A stretch of DNA of 14,121 bases from CAZYWA01 sp964650975 [NCBI: uncultured bacterium]. GTDB lineage: Bacteria; JADJOY01. Under the pieces are notes generated by a model. That model saw only the letters and a program-made list of their open reading frames with translations. It did no database searches and was not told where the DNA came from. Made by a program: the position numbers and the translations under genes. This document shows, one piece after another, positions 1 to 7,876 of this stretch. The DNA is taken from assembly GCA_964650975.1 (NCBI GenBank), contig CAZYWA010000176.1:1-14121 (forward strand), given 5' to 3'. Numbering within the stretch: position 1 is the first letter of the stretch; every line of letters starts with the position of its first letter.

Positions 1-3000
1 CCAGCCACAGAGGTGCGTCGCTGGTGTCGCGGCTGGTCTCGGCGCCTCCCGCGAGCGAGTTGGGAAGCGTGCCGCCTCGCTCGAGCCGCGCGAAGCCGAA
101 GGCCAGCTCGCACACCTCGTCGATCCGCCCCGTCGCGAGGTAACCGCGCGCGGCGATGAGCGCGTCGCGGCTCCAGTCGAGGAACCACGGATATCCGGCC
201 ATCACGGTGACGCGGCCGTCGCGCTTGGCGAGGAACTGAGAGGCCGCGTGGAGCATCACGTCGGGCAGCTCCTCGGGGCGGCTCGAGCGTTTGCTGCTCG
301 CCGCGAGCACGGTTTCCGAGAGCGTCGCGCCCGGGGCCGCCACGGCCACCAGCACGTCCGCCGACCCTCGGCCCTTTCCCACGGGGATCCGGAAATAGCC
401 CGGACTGAACGCGTCTCCCGCCGCTTCCTGGCCCCGTGTGGCCTCGTGGGGATGAGGCAGGTTGTAGAGCCACTCTCCCTCGTGCACGTAGGCACCGCCG
501 CGAGCCACCACCTGCAGCTCGAGGTCGCCGCCCAGCGCTCGCCGGAATCCTCGAGGGCCGCTCTCTCCAGGCACGACGTCGTAGGCACGCTCGAACTCGC
601 GCTCGTCGATCGCGTGCGCCTTGGTCTCGCCGTGATGCCCGCGCAGCTCGAGGTCGGGCCGGACGATCAGCTCGAGATCCGCGTCGTGGGTCGAGTCCCA
701 GCGCAGCTCGACCCGCGCCAGGTTCGCGTCGTGCGCCAGGCTCAGCCGCTCCTCGACGTGCACGGTGCCCGCGGGTAGCGCGATCTGGTAGCGCCACGTG
801 GGGACCGGCCAGCGCTGGAAATCGACCACGTATTCCTGGTCGAGCGGGTACGAGACCATCGGCGTCCGCAGCCACGCGCGCAGCCGCTTCGCCACCACCA
901 TTCGCTCGTCGGGCGCCTGGGGATGGAGGTTCGCCGCGAGCAGCGCGTCGTACTTGGACCACACCGTGCGCGGCGCGACCGGCAGCAGCGAATACGAGCC
1001 GCGCTCGTTGGTGAGCAGGAACCGGTGCGACGGAGCGATCGCGTCGCGATCGAGCCTGAGCGCCGCGGGGCCGAGCTCGGCGCGCAAGCAGAGCGCATGA
1101 CCGTGCGTCGAGATCCAGCGCGGCTCGGGGCCGTCGCCAGGCTCGGCGCTCGCGGGGCGATCGAGCCGGCTCTGCTCGATCCGGAACGTGCCCTCGGGAA
1201 CCAGCGCGAACGCCACGTAGCGCCGGTCGCCGAAATCCCGGAACGTCTCGATCTCGGCCGACATGCGCTCGAACACCAGCCGCACCCGGAACGGGACGTC
1301 TTCCTCGACGTACAGGAACTGGTTGGAGCCGAGCACGTGGAGACGGTCGTTGCGGCTCGAGCTCCACGCGCTGACGCCCAGGAACCGGTCGGCGTCGCTC
1401 GCGGCGGTGACCCGCCGCGCCAGCTCCGCGCAGTCCGCGGGCAAGCCGTGAGACACCGCGGCCAGGAGGCCGCGCAGGCCTTCGTGCCGGACCGCATCGA
1501 CCAGCGCCGGGAAACCTTCGAGCTCGACCCGCTCGCCCCACAGCTCGCCCAGGATCCAGCGCAGGCGGCGCTCTTCTTCCCCGTCGAGGAGATCGCACGC
1601 CAGCTCTTCCGCGGTGCCGGCGGAATCGGATCGCTCGAGGTCGAGACAAATCACCTCGAACGGATTCAGTGAGAATGTGGATGATGGATCGAGCATACGC
1701 CCCGTCAGAATGCAGGTTCGATGCCCGGCCGGGAGTGTCACGGCCCGCGGAAAATGGACGTCATCTCGGGGTCTTCCATCACCCAGATGGATGACGATCA
1801 AGACTTTCTCGTAGTGCTGTTGTCGGATGAACGCCAGAATTCCGGACGGCATCCCCTCGATCGGCTCGATTCGCGAGATACCGCGGAAGACGGGATGTTG
1901 ACGCAAAAGCGCGTTCAGTTGGCGGATCCAGGCCACCAGGTTGGGCTCGGCTCCCCAGCTCAGCCCGGACGAGCCGTGCACGTCCACCTTCTCGGTGGCG
2001 AGCCACTCGACACCGTTGGTGAACCCGAAAGCACCAGCCTGGGAGGTGAGCGCTCCCAGCGCCAGCCGCATGCGCGCGTAGTCCGCTCCGCTCGCCGCGA
2101 GCCGCGGATTGTCATGAGTCTCGACGTAGTTCGCGAGCACGCCGAGCTCGGTCCCGGTGCGGTCGAGGTGGCGCAGATAGCCGTGCAACATGTCCCGACC
2201 GTGCTGCTGGAAGATCTCCGAGTACGCCCACTGCATGCCGCCCATCCGGAGGATCGACTCGGTCGCCTCCCACGATCCGCCCAGCCCTTCGAGCAGGAAG
2301 AGCGTCGTGGGAAACACCTCGTGGACGCGCGCCGTCACGTACTCCCAGAGCGCCGCGGGCATCATGTAACCGGCGTCGCAGCGGAACCCGTCGACACCGC
2401 GCTCGCACCACGTGAGCAGGCTCTCGGCGAGGTAACGCCACACCTCGGGATTGGCGTCGTCGAGCTCGACCAGGTCCTCCCACACCGTGCCCCAGGCGCC
2501 CGGCGAGACGAACCGGCCGTCGTGGCGGCGCACGAACCACTCGGGATGCTCGTTCAAGAGCTCGCTCGCCCAGCCCAGGTGGTTCGCGGCGATGTCGAGC
2601 ATCACCTCGCCGCCCATGGCGTGCACCCGCGCGCACAGCTCCTCGAACTGCTCCGCGGGCGTGCGATCGATCCGGAACTCGCAGTACGCGTGTCCGACGC
2701 TGCGTAGATCGGTCGCCGCGTACGGGCTCCCGAAGCGCCCCATGCGCGCGTAGACGGTCGGCGTCTCGTGCACCGGCAAGAGGTGCAGGATGCGGATGCC
2801 CAGCTCGTGAAACAGGAAATCGAGCTGCTGCGAGAGATCGCCGAGCGTGCCGCTCGGCGGAATGACGGTGTAACCGAGCCTCTCGAGCGCCTCGACGTGC
2901 TGGTTTTCGAGGGTCGAGCGTGCCTCGGCGAGGGTTCGCGTGGGACCGAACTGGCGCGGGAACGCCGTGTAGATGGTGTTGGGGCCGCGCCACTTGAGCG

Positions 3001-3385
3001 AGTGCACCGACACGTGCGCGTTGGGCCCGCTCGGCCACAGCTCCTCCGAGCCGATCGTGACGTAGCCTTTGAGCTCGTAGTAGCCGGGGCGGAAGCCGAT
3101 CAGATCCGCCTGAAAAGTCGATCCGTCGACGCGTTTCAGCTCGAGATCGCGCCAGCCCGTCACGATGCGTGGCACGCGCCGCTCGACCCGATCGATGACG
3201 TGGCGGCGCTTCTCGGGCGCCGAGTTGAGATCGGTGCGCACGAAGGCACGCGCATCCGCCGGGAGCGCATGCGGCGAGCCGTCGGCGTCGAGCGCGCGGA
3301 CCCGCACGCTGAGCACCTCGCCGGCATAGAGCAGCCGCCCGCGCCCAGGCGCCGGATCCTGCTCGAGGGTGAGCGCCGCGCTCAT
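1..3385 (-). CDS. Bifunctional-type glycogen debranching enzyme, GH13 + GH133 fusion (C-terminus cut by window edge)
   Basis: One stop-free frame runs from ATG at 3385 to base 2, giving 1128 residues without an end. Residues 1-150 form a beta-rich N-terminal region. A GH13 barrel follows (about 150-560) with all four conserved regions: LDIAANH near 264-269, GFRCDAG with nucleophile D337, LLEGLGG with acid/base E366, and ETHDNPR with H424-D425. A linking region leads to a GDE_N-like segment near 785-1000 (LLTNERGSY, then RTVWSKYDALL). The GH133 catalytic half then starts with AGYPWFLDWSRD (1063-1074) and TSDAPLW at the edge. By family, GH13 would give hydrolase or 4-alpha-glucanotransferase activity and GH133 amylo-1,6-glucosidase activity on glycogen branches, in the cytoplasm. 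No signal peptide is seen. The gene starts 4 bp after the amidase stop, so it is probably co-transcribed. No clear Shine-Dalgarno site is visible. Bifunctionality is inferred from domain content. Confidence 0.9.
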   Translation of the reverse strand, partial: MSAALTLEQDPAPGRGRLLYAGEVLSVRVRALDADGSPHALPADARAFVRTDLNSAPEKRRHVIDRVERRVPRIVTGWRDLELKRVDGSTFQADLIGFRPGYYELKGYVTIGSEELWPSGPNAHVSVHSLKWRGPNTIYTAFPRQFGPTRTLAEARSTLENQHVEALERLGYTVIPPSGTLGDLSQQLDFLFHELGIRILHLLPVHETPTVYARMGRFGSPYAATDLRSVGHAYCEFRIDRTPAEQFEELCARVHAMGGEVMLDIAANHLGWASELLNEHPEWFVRRHDGRFVSPGAWGTVWEDLVELDDANPEVWRYLAESLLTWCERGVDGFRCDAGYMMPAALWEYVTARVHEVFPTTLFLLEGLGGSWEATESILRMGGMQWAYSEIFQQHGRDMLHGYLRHLDRTGTELGVLANYVETHDNPRLAASGADYARMRLALGALTSQAGAFGFTNGVEWLATEKVDVHGSSGLSWGAEPNLVAWIRQLNALLRQHPVFRGISRIEPIEGMPSGILAFIRQQHYEKVLIVIHLGDGRPRDDVHFPRAVTLPAGHRTCILTGRMLDPSSTFSLNPFEVICLDLERSDSAGTAEELACDLLDGEEERRLRWILGELWGERVELEGFPALVDAVRHEGLRGLLAAVSHGLPADCAELARRVTAASDADRFLGVSAWSSSRNDRLHVLGSNQFLYVEEDVPFRVRLVFERMSAEIETFRDFGDRRYVAFALVPEGTFRIEQSRLDRPASAEPGDGPEPRWISTHGHALCLRAELGPAALRLDRDAIAPSHRFLLTNERGSYSLLPVAPRTVWSKYDALLAANLHPQAPDERMVVAKRLRAWLRTPMVSYPLDQEYVVDFQRWPVPTWRYQIALPAGTVHVEERLSLAHDANLARVELRWDSTHDADLELIVRPDLELRGHHGETKAHAIDEREFERAYDVVPGESGPRGFRRALGGDLELQVVARGGAYVHEGEWLYNLPHPHEATRGQEAAGDAFSPGYFRIPVGKGRGSADVLVAVAAPGATLSETVLAASSKRSSRPEELPDVMLHAASQFLAKRDGRVTVMAGYPWFLDWSRDALIAARGYLATGRIDEVCELAFGFARLERGGTLPNSLAGGAETSRDTSDAPLWL

Positions 3386-3389
3386 CTAG

Positions 3390-4838
3390 CTAAACGGCGT
3401 GCAGCCCGTGCCCGGGGCGCCAGCCTCCGAGCTCTTCTTCCACGAGCCGGGCGACGGCGAGGGTGAGATCGTCGCGCAGCGGCGGACCGACGATCTGGAC
3501 ACCGGTCGGCAGGTCGCGGTCGTCTCTTCCCGCGGGAACGCAAGTCACCGGCAGCTCGGTCACGTTGAAGATGCCGGTCGAGATCCATTCGAGCGGGCGA
3601 AGGAAGGGCTCATGGTGCCGCGGCGCGACGCGGGGAAAAGCGGGGCACACGAGCACTCCATTCGCGCCCAGCTTGCGCTCGATCTCGCCGCGCAGCTCGT
3701 GACGACGCTCTCCGTTCCGGCGCAGCTTCGGCGTGACCCCGCGGCCCACCACGCGCTCGCCGAGCGCGGCGGCGAGCGCCGGCCAGGTGTGATGGGAGCG
3801 GCCGACGAGCGCCAGCGCCAGCTCGCGAAACGGGTCGATGGTGCGGCCATCGCCCAGGATCTCCAGAAGGCGCTCGCTCGACGCCGATTGCACCGCGCCG
3901 AACCAGATCTCGAGGCCGGCGTCGAGCAGCGCGGGACGCCAGGGCTCGGTGCGAAAGCCTCGGTCGGAGAGCGCGCCCACGGCGCGCCGCACCGCGTTCA
4001 CCATCGGCGGCGTCGATTCGAACTGGCCGTGCTCGTACCAGTGGACGCGCACCGCGGCCGGATCGTCGAGGGCGAGGCGCTGGAAAGGCGGCGCGTCGAT
4101 CGAATCGTCGAGACCGTCGGGTCCGGCGAGAAGCTCCATCGCGAGCTCCAGATCCTCGACCCGGCGCGCGAGCGGCCCGGATACCGCGTAGCGGCGCACC
4201 TGGCCTGTCGGACGCGGATGGTGACCGGTCCCGGGCACCCGTCCCGCGCTCGGCTTGTGGCCGGGGATCCCGCAGAAATGCGCCGGCATGCGGATCGACC
4301 CGCCGATGTCGCTGCCGAGACCGAGCGGCGAAGCCCCCGCGCCGATGATGGCGCCCTCGCCGCCGCTCGATCCGCCCGGCGTGCAACGCGTGTCGTGCGG
4401 ATTCGAAGTGCGGCCGTGGATCGGGTTCACCGACTCCATCCACATCGCCGCTTCCGGCACGTTGGTGGTGCCGAGCGGGATTCCGCCTGCCGCGAGCAGC
4501 CGTTCCACCACGGTCGCGTTTCGTTCGGCGCGCCGAGTGCGGCGCGCGAGGATGCCCGCGGTCCACGGCTCACCCTTCACCGCGTAGGTTTCCTTGATCG
4601 TGAACGGCACTCCGAAGAGCGGCGGGCGAGGGGCGGAAGGGCGGCGGTCGAGGTCGGCGGTGGCGCGCTCGGCGGCCTCACGCGCGCGGTCGAAGAACGG
4701 ATTGACGATCGCGTTGAGGCGCCCGTTCACGGCGAGCGCACGGTCGAGGTGCGCATCCATCACCTCGAGCGGCGTGACCTGGCGGTCGCGCACGCGACGC
4801 GCGAGCTCGGTCGCCGAAAGCAGCAGCAGCTCGTTCAT
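3390..4838 (-). CDS. FAAH-like amidase (amidase signature family)
   Basis: The 482-residue protein has the full amidase signature: catalytic K82 in PFTIKET, cis-Ser S157 in PGGSSGGEGA, and nucleophile S181 in GSDIGGSIR. The 24-residue gap between the two serines equals that of mammalian fatty acid amide hydrolase (S217/S241). The surrounding text (GGSSGGEGA, SPLGLGSDIGGSIR, FCGIPGHKPS) is closer to FAAH than to GatA. The family hydrolyses carboxamides to acid and ammonia; the substrate here is unknown. FAAH's N-terminal membrane helix is absent, so a soluble enzyme is likely. No gatB or gatC is adjacent, which argues against a role in the Glu-tRNA amidotransferase. No clear Shine-Dalgarno site precedes the ATG; the start is chosen because MNELLLLSATELARR fits the family's N-terminus. 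It probably forms a two-gene unit with the debranching enzyme 4 bp downstream. Confidence 0.9.
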   Translation of the reverse strand: MNELLLLSATELARRVRDRQVTPLEVMDAHLDRALAVNGRLNAIVNPFFDRAREAAERATADLDRRPSAPRPPLFGVPFTIKETYAVKGEPWTAGILARRTRRAERNATVVERLLAAGGIPLGTTNVPEAAMWMESVNPIHGRTSNPHDTRCTPGGSSGGEGAIIGAGASPLGLGSDIGGSIRMPAHFCGIPGHKPSAGRVPGTGHHPRPTGQVRRYAVSGPLARRVEDLELAMELLAGPDGLDDSIDAPPFQRLALDDPAAVRVHWYEHGQFESTPPMVNAVRRAVGALSDRGFRTEPWRPALLDAGLEIWFGAVQSASSERLLEILGDGRTIDPFRELALALVGRSHHTWPALAAALGERVVGRGVTPKLRRNGERRHELRGEIERKLGANGVLVCPAFPRVAPRHHEPFLRPLEWISTGIFNVTELPVTCVPAGRDDRDLPTGVQIVGPPLRDDLTLAVARLVEEELGGWRPGHGLHAV

Positions 4839-4870
4839 GATCGGACGCGCGCCCCGGCGGTGCGCGCCGC

Positions 4871-4876
4871 TATACT
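4871..4876 (+). promoter_or_regulatory. Possible -10 box for the ArsC-family gene
   Basis: TATACT matches TATAAT at 5 of 6 positions and lies 39 bases before the ATG at 4916, inside the 77-bp gap between the divergent amidase and ArsC-family genes. No good -35 hexamer is seen 16-18 bases upstream, where the sequence is GC-rich (CGCGCC). A short inverted repeat, ACCGG/CCGGT, follows near 4882-4895. Confidence 0.3.
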
Positions 4877-4915
4877 CGCCGACCGGTCCGCCGGTTGGTA
4901 GTCCTGGAGAGTCTC

Positions 4916-5269
4916 ATGGCCAAGCTCGAGATCTGGCACAACCCTCGCTGCGGCAAGTCGCGCACCACGCTCGAGCGCTTGCTCGCGGCCGGCGCCAAGC
5001 CGGCGATCGTGGAATACCTGAAGGACCCGCCCAGCAAGGCGCGCATCGAGGCCGTCCTGCGGATGCTCGGGTTCGACGATCCACGTGCGCTGATGCGCAC
5101 CGGTGAGCCGGTCTACAAAGAGCTCGGGCTGGCGAAGGTCTCGTCGAAGGCCGCGCTCATCGCCGCGATGGCCGCCAACCCGATCCTCATCGAGCGGCCC
5201 GTGGTGATTCGCGACGAAAAAAAGGCCGTGCTCGGGCGGCCGCCCGAGAACGTCGACGCCTTGCTCTGA
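4916..5269 (+). CDS. ArsC/YfgD-family thioredoxin-fold reductase
   Basis: The product has 117 residues. The start at 4916 is chosen over an in-frame start 21 bases upstream because GGAGAG (4906-4911) sits 4 bases before it and MAKLEIWHNPRCGKSR aligns with family N-termini. The thioredoxin-like fold carries C12 in NPRCGKSRTTLERL, the nucleophile position of the glutaredoxin-linked arsenate reductase family. The C-terminus has the characteristic LIERPVVIRD...LGRPPENV. Full ArsC proteins are longer (about 140 residues), so this is closer to the shorter YfgD-type branch, whose physiological substrate is often unproven. No arsR, arsB or acr3 gene is nearby, so a role in arsenic resistance is not supported by context. 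It converges on the metallopeptidase gene with a 20-bp gap. Confidence 0.88.
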   Translation: MAKLEIWHNPRCGKSRTTLERLLAAGAKPAIVEYLKDPPSKARIEAVLRMLGFDDPRALMRTGEPVYKELGLAKVSSKAALIAAMAANPILIERPVVIRDEKKAVLGRPPENVDALL

Positions 5270-5281
5270 GAGCCGTCTCTC
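5268..5281. terminator. Small hairpin between convergent genes
   Basis: GAGAG (5268-5272) and CTCTC (5277-5281) form a perfect 5-bp stem with a CCGT loop. The stem overlaps the ArsC-family stop codon, in the 20-bp gap to the convergent metallopeptidase gene. There is no T-run on either side, so this is at best a weak bidirectional terminator and may be chance. Confidence 0.25.
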
Positions 5282-5289
5282 GGTCCTCG

Positions 5290-6114
5290 TTACATCGACG
5301 TGCAGCGGGTGACGTCGCCGGTCTCGCTGCCGCGGTGGAAGGACTCGACACGGGTCGCCGGGTCGGAAGACTCGAACGCGCCCAGGGCGCGCAGCTCGTC
5401 GTCGACCTTGGCGGCGTCGATGAGCCCGCGCAGCCGCTGCGACTGATGCGCCCACACGCCCGCCAGGCAATCGGCCTGCTGCTCGAAGCTCTCGAGGAGC
5501 TTCGTTTCCTCGTCGCCCACTGCCTGCTGGCGCGCGGCCGCGACCTTCTGGGTGATGCCGAGCAGGTTCTGGACGTGATGACCGACTTCGTGGGCGATCA
5601 CGTAAGCCTGCGCGAAACCGCTGGTGGCGCCGGTGCCCTTCCCGAGCTGCGTCTCAAGAGCGAGATCGAGGTAGAGCTTCTGATCGTCCGCGCAATAAAG
5701 CGGCCCCGTGACCGGCGTGGCGGCGCCGCAAGTGGCGCTGGTTTTGCCCTGGAAGGTCACTACCACCGGCTCGTCGTAAGTCCGGCCGAGCTTCTCGAAC
5801 ACGCCCTGCCAGACCTCCGCGGTGTCGTCCAGGACGCCCTCCACGACCGGCCGAACGTCGTCGTCGGCCGCCGCATCCGCGTCGTCGGGAACGGCTGCCG
5901 CGGTCTCTCCCTCCGCATCGGGTGGCGGCGTCGCGGCCGGGGGAGGCTTCGAGATTCCGCGGAAGAGGGTCTCGGGATCGATCACGCCCGTGTACATGAG
6001 CACCACGACGATGAAGATCGCCGCCAGCGCACCGCCCACGCCGACGCCGCGCATGGCGTCGCCACCCGGCGCTCCGAGGGGCGGCGTCCCGCGCCCGTCC
6101 CGCTTCCAGCTCAT
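5290..6114 (-). CDS. Membrane-anchored neutral zinc metallopeptidase (YpfJ / Zn_peptidase family)
   Basis: The protein has 274 residues, close to the usual size for this family. A short charged N-terminus is followed by one hydrophobic helix (about 22-43). Next comes a Pro/Ala/Asp-rich linker (about 55-88), then the peptidase domain. The zinc site HEVGHH lies at 175-180 with catalytic E176. SFEQQADCLAG (209-219) provides the likely third ligand at E211. C129, C141, C216 and a C-terminal cysteine could form disulfides, which fits an extracytoplasmic domain. The family is widespread and its substrates are not established. The ATG overlaps the stop of the upstream cyclodeaminase-family gene by 4 bp (ATGA), so translation is probably coupled, although no functional link between the two is known to me. 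Confidence 0.9.
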   Translation of the reverse strand: MSWKRDGRGTPPLGAPGGDAMRGVGVGGALAAIFIVVVLMYTGVIDPETLFRGISKPPPAATPPPDAEGETAAAVPDDADAAADDDVRPVVEGVLDDTAEVWQGVFEKLGRTYDEPVVVTFQGKTSATCGAATPVTGPLYCADDQKLYLDLALETQLGKGTGATSGFAQAYVIAHEVGHHVQNLLGITQKVAAARQQAVGDEETKLLESFEQQADCLAGVWAHQSQRLRGLIDAAKVDDELRALGAFESSDPATRVESFHRGSETGDVTRCTSM

Positions 6115-7103
6115 CGCTCGAACGGGATCGCGGTTCCCACGTGCTCCTTCACGGCCCGGTCGTAGACGGCGCGTGCGGTCGCGAGATCCTGGAGAGCGAG
6201 ACCGGTCGAGTCGAACACGGTGATGTCGCGCGGCGAGGTGCGGCCCGGGGTCTTGCCCGCGAGGACGGCGCCGAGCGTGCCCGCGAGCTGATCCTCGCGG
6301 AGCGCGCCCGAGGAGAGCGGCACGTTCACCTCGCCGCTGTGGCTCGCCTGCTCGACGTCGTCGACGAACACGCGGCCGTCGCTCAGGATCGCGGGATCGA
6401 GCTCCTGCTTACCGGGCGCGTCCGCGCCGATCGCGTTGATGTGCGCGCCATCGCTGACCCATGCCCGTTCCACGACGGGCTTGTGCGACGGGGTGGTGGT
6501 GACGATCACGTCCGCTCCGCGCACCGCCTGCTCGACGCTGTCCGAGCTCTCGAACGCGACACCGCGCCCCGCGAACTCGGCCGCCAGCGCCGGAACCAGC
6601 TCGGGATGTGGGTCGAACACGCGCACCGTGCGGATCGATCGCACCCGCAGCAGCGCGTCGAGCTGGGTGTGGCTCTGCGCGCCCGCGCCGATCAGCGCCG
6701 CGACGGAGCTTTCGGGCCGTGACAGGTGCTTGGCCGCGATACCGCCGGCGGCGCCGGTACGCATCAGCGTGATGAAGGTCGCGTCCATGATGGCGAGCGG
6801 CTCGGCGGTCTCCGGATCGCTCAGGATGAACACCGCGATCACCGCCGGCAGACCCTTGCCGGGATTCGCGGCGTACGACGAGACCCACTTCATCCCCGCC
6901 GACTTGAGCGCCGGCAGGTACGCGGGCATGGCGCGGAAATCGCCCTGATATTCGGGCAAATCGAGGTAGATCTTGGACGGCATGCGAGCCTGGCCGTGGC
7001 CGTGCGCCAGGAACGCCGTCTCCACCGCGGCGAGCGTCATCTCCATGGTGAGAAGCTTCCTCACCTCGGAGCGAGTGAGCATCAGGGTGTCTTGGATCGC
7101 CAT
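6111..7103 (-). CDS. Ornithine cyclodeaminase / mu-crystallin family NAD(P)-dependent enzyme
   Basis: The protein has 330 residues, normal for the family. Conserved features in order are: RMPSK near 40-44, M71-K72 (substrate-binding lysine position), the MRTGAAGGIAAKHLS segment (114-128), a Rossmann dinucleotide site VAALIGAGAQSHTQL (134-148), INAIGADAPGKQELDP (222-237) with the conserved Asp at 228, and FDSTGLALQDLATA (297-310). Members include ornithine cyclodeaminase, archaeal alanine dehydrogenase, ketimine reductase and opine-type synthases. Sequence alone does not decide between them, so the substrate is left open. The start is supported by GGAGG (complement of 7109-7113) 5 bases before the ATG. 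It lies 87 bp after efp and overlaps the metallopeptidase gene by 4 bp. Confidence 0.92.
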   Translation of the reverse strand: MAIQDTLMLTRSEVRKLLTMEMTLAAVETAFLAHGHGQARMPSKIYLDLPEYQGDFRAMPAYLPALKSAGMKWVSSYAANPGKGLPAVIAVFILSDPETAEPLAIMDATFITLMRTGAAGGIAAKHLSRPESSVAALIGAGAQSHTQLDALLRVRSIRTVRVFDPHPELVPALAAEFAGRGVAFESSDSVEQAVRGADVIVTTTPSHKPVVERAWVSDGAHINAIGADAPGKQELDPAILSDGRVFVDDVEQASHSGEVNVPLSSGALREDQLAGTLGAVLAGKTPGRTSPRDITVFDSTGLALQDLATARAVYDRAVKEHVGTAIPFER

Positions 7104-7164
7104 GCGAGCCTCCGCGAGAGCGCCGCGTCGTGTTTCTTGCCGCGGAGCCTATGGCCACCCCGGA

Positions 7165-7189
7165 GCCGCCGCAAGGCGGCGTTTCGCCG
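7165..7189. repeat. Overlapping, mutually exclusive hairpins between efp and the cyclodeaminase-family gene
   Basis: GCCGCC (7165-7170) and GGCGGC (7175-7180) form a perfect 6-bp stem with a GCAA loop. The right arm can pair instead as CGGCG (7177-7181) with CGCCG (7185-7189). The pair lies immediately after the efp stop. No T-run follows on the minus strand, so intrinsic termination is doubtful. Confidence 0.4.
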
Positions 7190-7190
7190 G

Positions 7191-7766
7191 TCACTCTCGC
7201 TTCGCGCGAGAGACGAAGCGGGCGTCGCGGGTGTCCACTCGGATCAGCTCGCCGCGCTCGAGGTAGGCGGGCACCTGGATCACGAGCCCGGTCTCGAGGG
7301 TCGCGGGCTTGGTCTGCGCCTGAGCGGTGGCGCCCTTCACGGGCGGCGCCGTGTCCTCGATCGTGAGATCGACCGTGTTCGGCAGCTCGATCGAGATCAC
7401 CTGTTCGTTGAAGAGCACCGAGCGGATCTCGCCCAGTCCTTCCTTGAGATAGCCGGCGGTCTCGCCCAGGTCTTCGTCGCTGAGCGCGAACTGGTCGTAG
7501 GACTGCGTGTCCATGAAATGGAAGCCGTCGCGGTCCCGATAGAGGAACTGCACCGGCCTGAGCTCCACGTTCGGCTCCTCGATCTTGTCGCCACCGCGAA
7601 ACGTCCGGTCGAGGGTCAGCCCGGTCCGCAGGTTCTTGAGCTTCACCTTGGTGAGCGAGCTGGCACCCCGCGCCGAGGGCGGCTGCACGTGCACGTCGAC
7701 GATCACGAACGGCTCGCCCTCCACGAGGATCCGCACGGCGCGTTTGAGTTCACTGGTCGAGATCAC
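7191..7766 (-). CDS. efp: Translation elongation factor P
   Basis: The protein has 191 residues and three beta-barrel domains, as is normal for EF-P. It binds between the ribosomal P and E sites and relieves stalling at consecutive prolines. The KOW-like domain is at 1-65 (STSELKRAVRILVEGEPF, KVKLKNLRTG). The middle domain holds EEPNVELRPVQFLYRDRDGFHFMD. The C-terminal OB domain contains the EF-P signature around TGLVIQVPAYLERGELIRVDT. The tip loop reads QPPSARGASSLTK, with Arg33 at the apex. The loop is two residues longer than in E. coli, whose modified Lys34 sits in PGKG. No modification enzyme (epmA, epmB, earP, ymfI) is in the window. The start codon is GTG at 7766, with GGGGGA 6 bases upstream. 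A candidate promoter lies in the 110-bp gap before it. Confidence 0.96.
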   Translation of the reverse strand: MISTSELKRAVRILVEGEPFVIVDVHVQPPSARGASSLTKVKLKNLRTGLTLDRTFRGGDKIEEPNVELRPVQFLYRDRDGFHFMDTQSYDQFALSDEDLGETAGYLKEGLGEIRSVLFNEQVISIELPNTVDLTIEDTAPPVKGATAQAQTKPATLETGLVIQVPAYLERGELIRVDTRDARFVSRAKRE

Positions 7767-7793
7767 GCGATTTCCCCCGGATTTGGAGACTTC

Positions 7794-7822
7794 GTTCTAG
7801 CGTCGAGACTCGTTCCGACCAA
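7794..7822 (-). promoter_or_regulatory. Candidate sigma-70 promoter for efp
   Basis: On the minus strand TTGGTC (complement of 7817-7822, 3 of 6 to consensus) is followed after exactly 17 bases by TAGAAC (7794-7799, 4 of 6). The -10 ends 27 bases before the GTG start. It lies in the 110-bp gap after the GNAT stop. The match is modest but the spacing and place are right. Confidence 0.35.
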
Positions 7823-7876
7823 GACCTGGCCACCGCGACCGTCGAACTGCACGCATCTGGTGGTGGACCGGGACCG

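Noticed and set aside
1721-2707. 328-codon plus-strand open frame
   Set aside because: It is antisense to the GH13 barrel, whose four catalytic regions are intact on the other strand.
2112-3038. 308-codon minus-strand frame overlapping the GH13 region
   Set aside because: It is a different frame of the same strand. The GH13 motifs lie in the frame starting at 3385, and this product is low-complexity Arg/Ala-rich.
3399-4901. 500-codon plus-strand open frame opposite the amidase
   Set aside because: The amidase on the minus strand has an intact catalytic triad and family text throughout. The antisense frame is open only because of GC-rich codon usage, and its Arg/His/Glu-rich product shows no domain.
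4916-5269. Arsenic resistance operon
   Set aside because: Only the small ArsC-family reductase is present. There is no regulator or efflux gene, and the length fits the YfgD-type branch.
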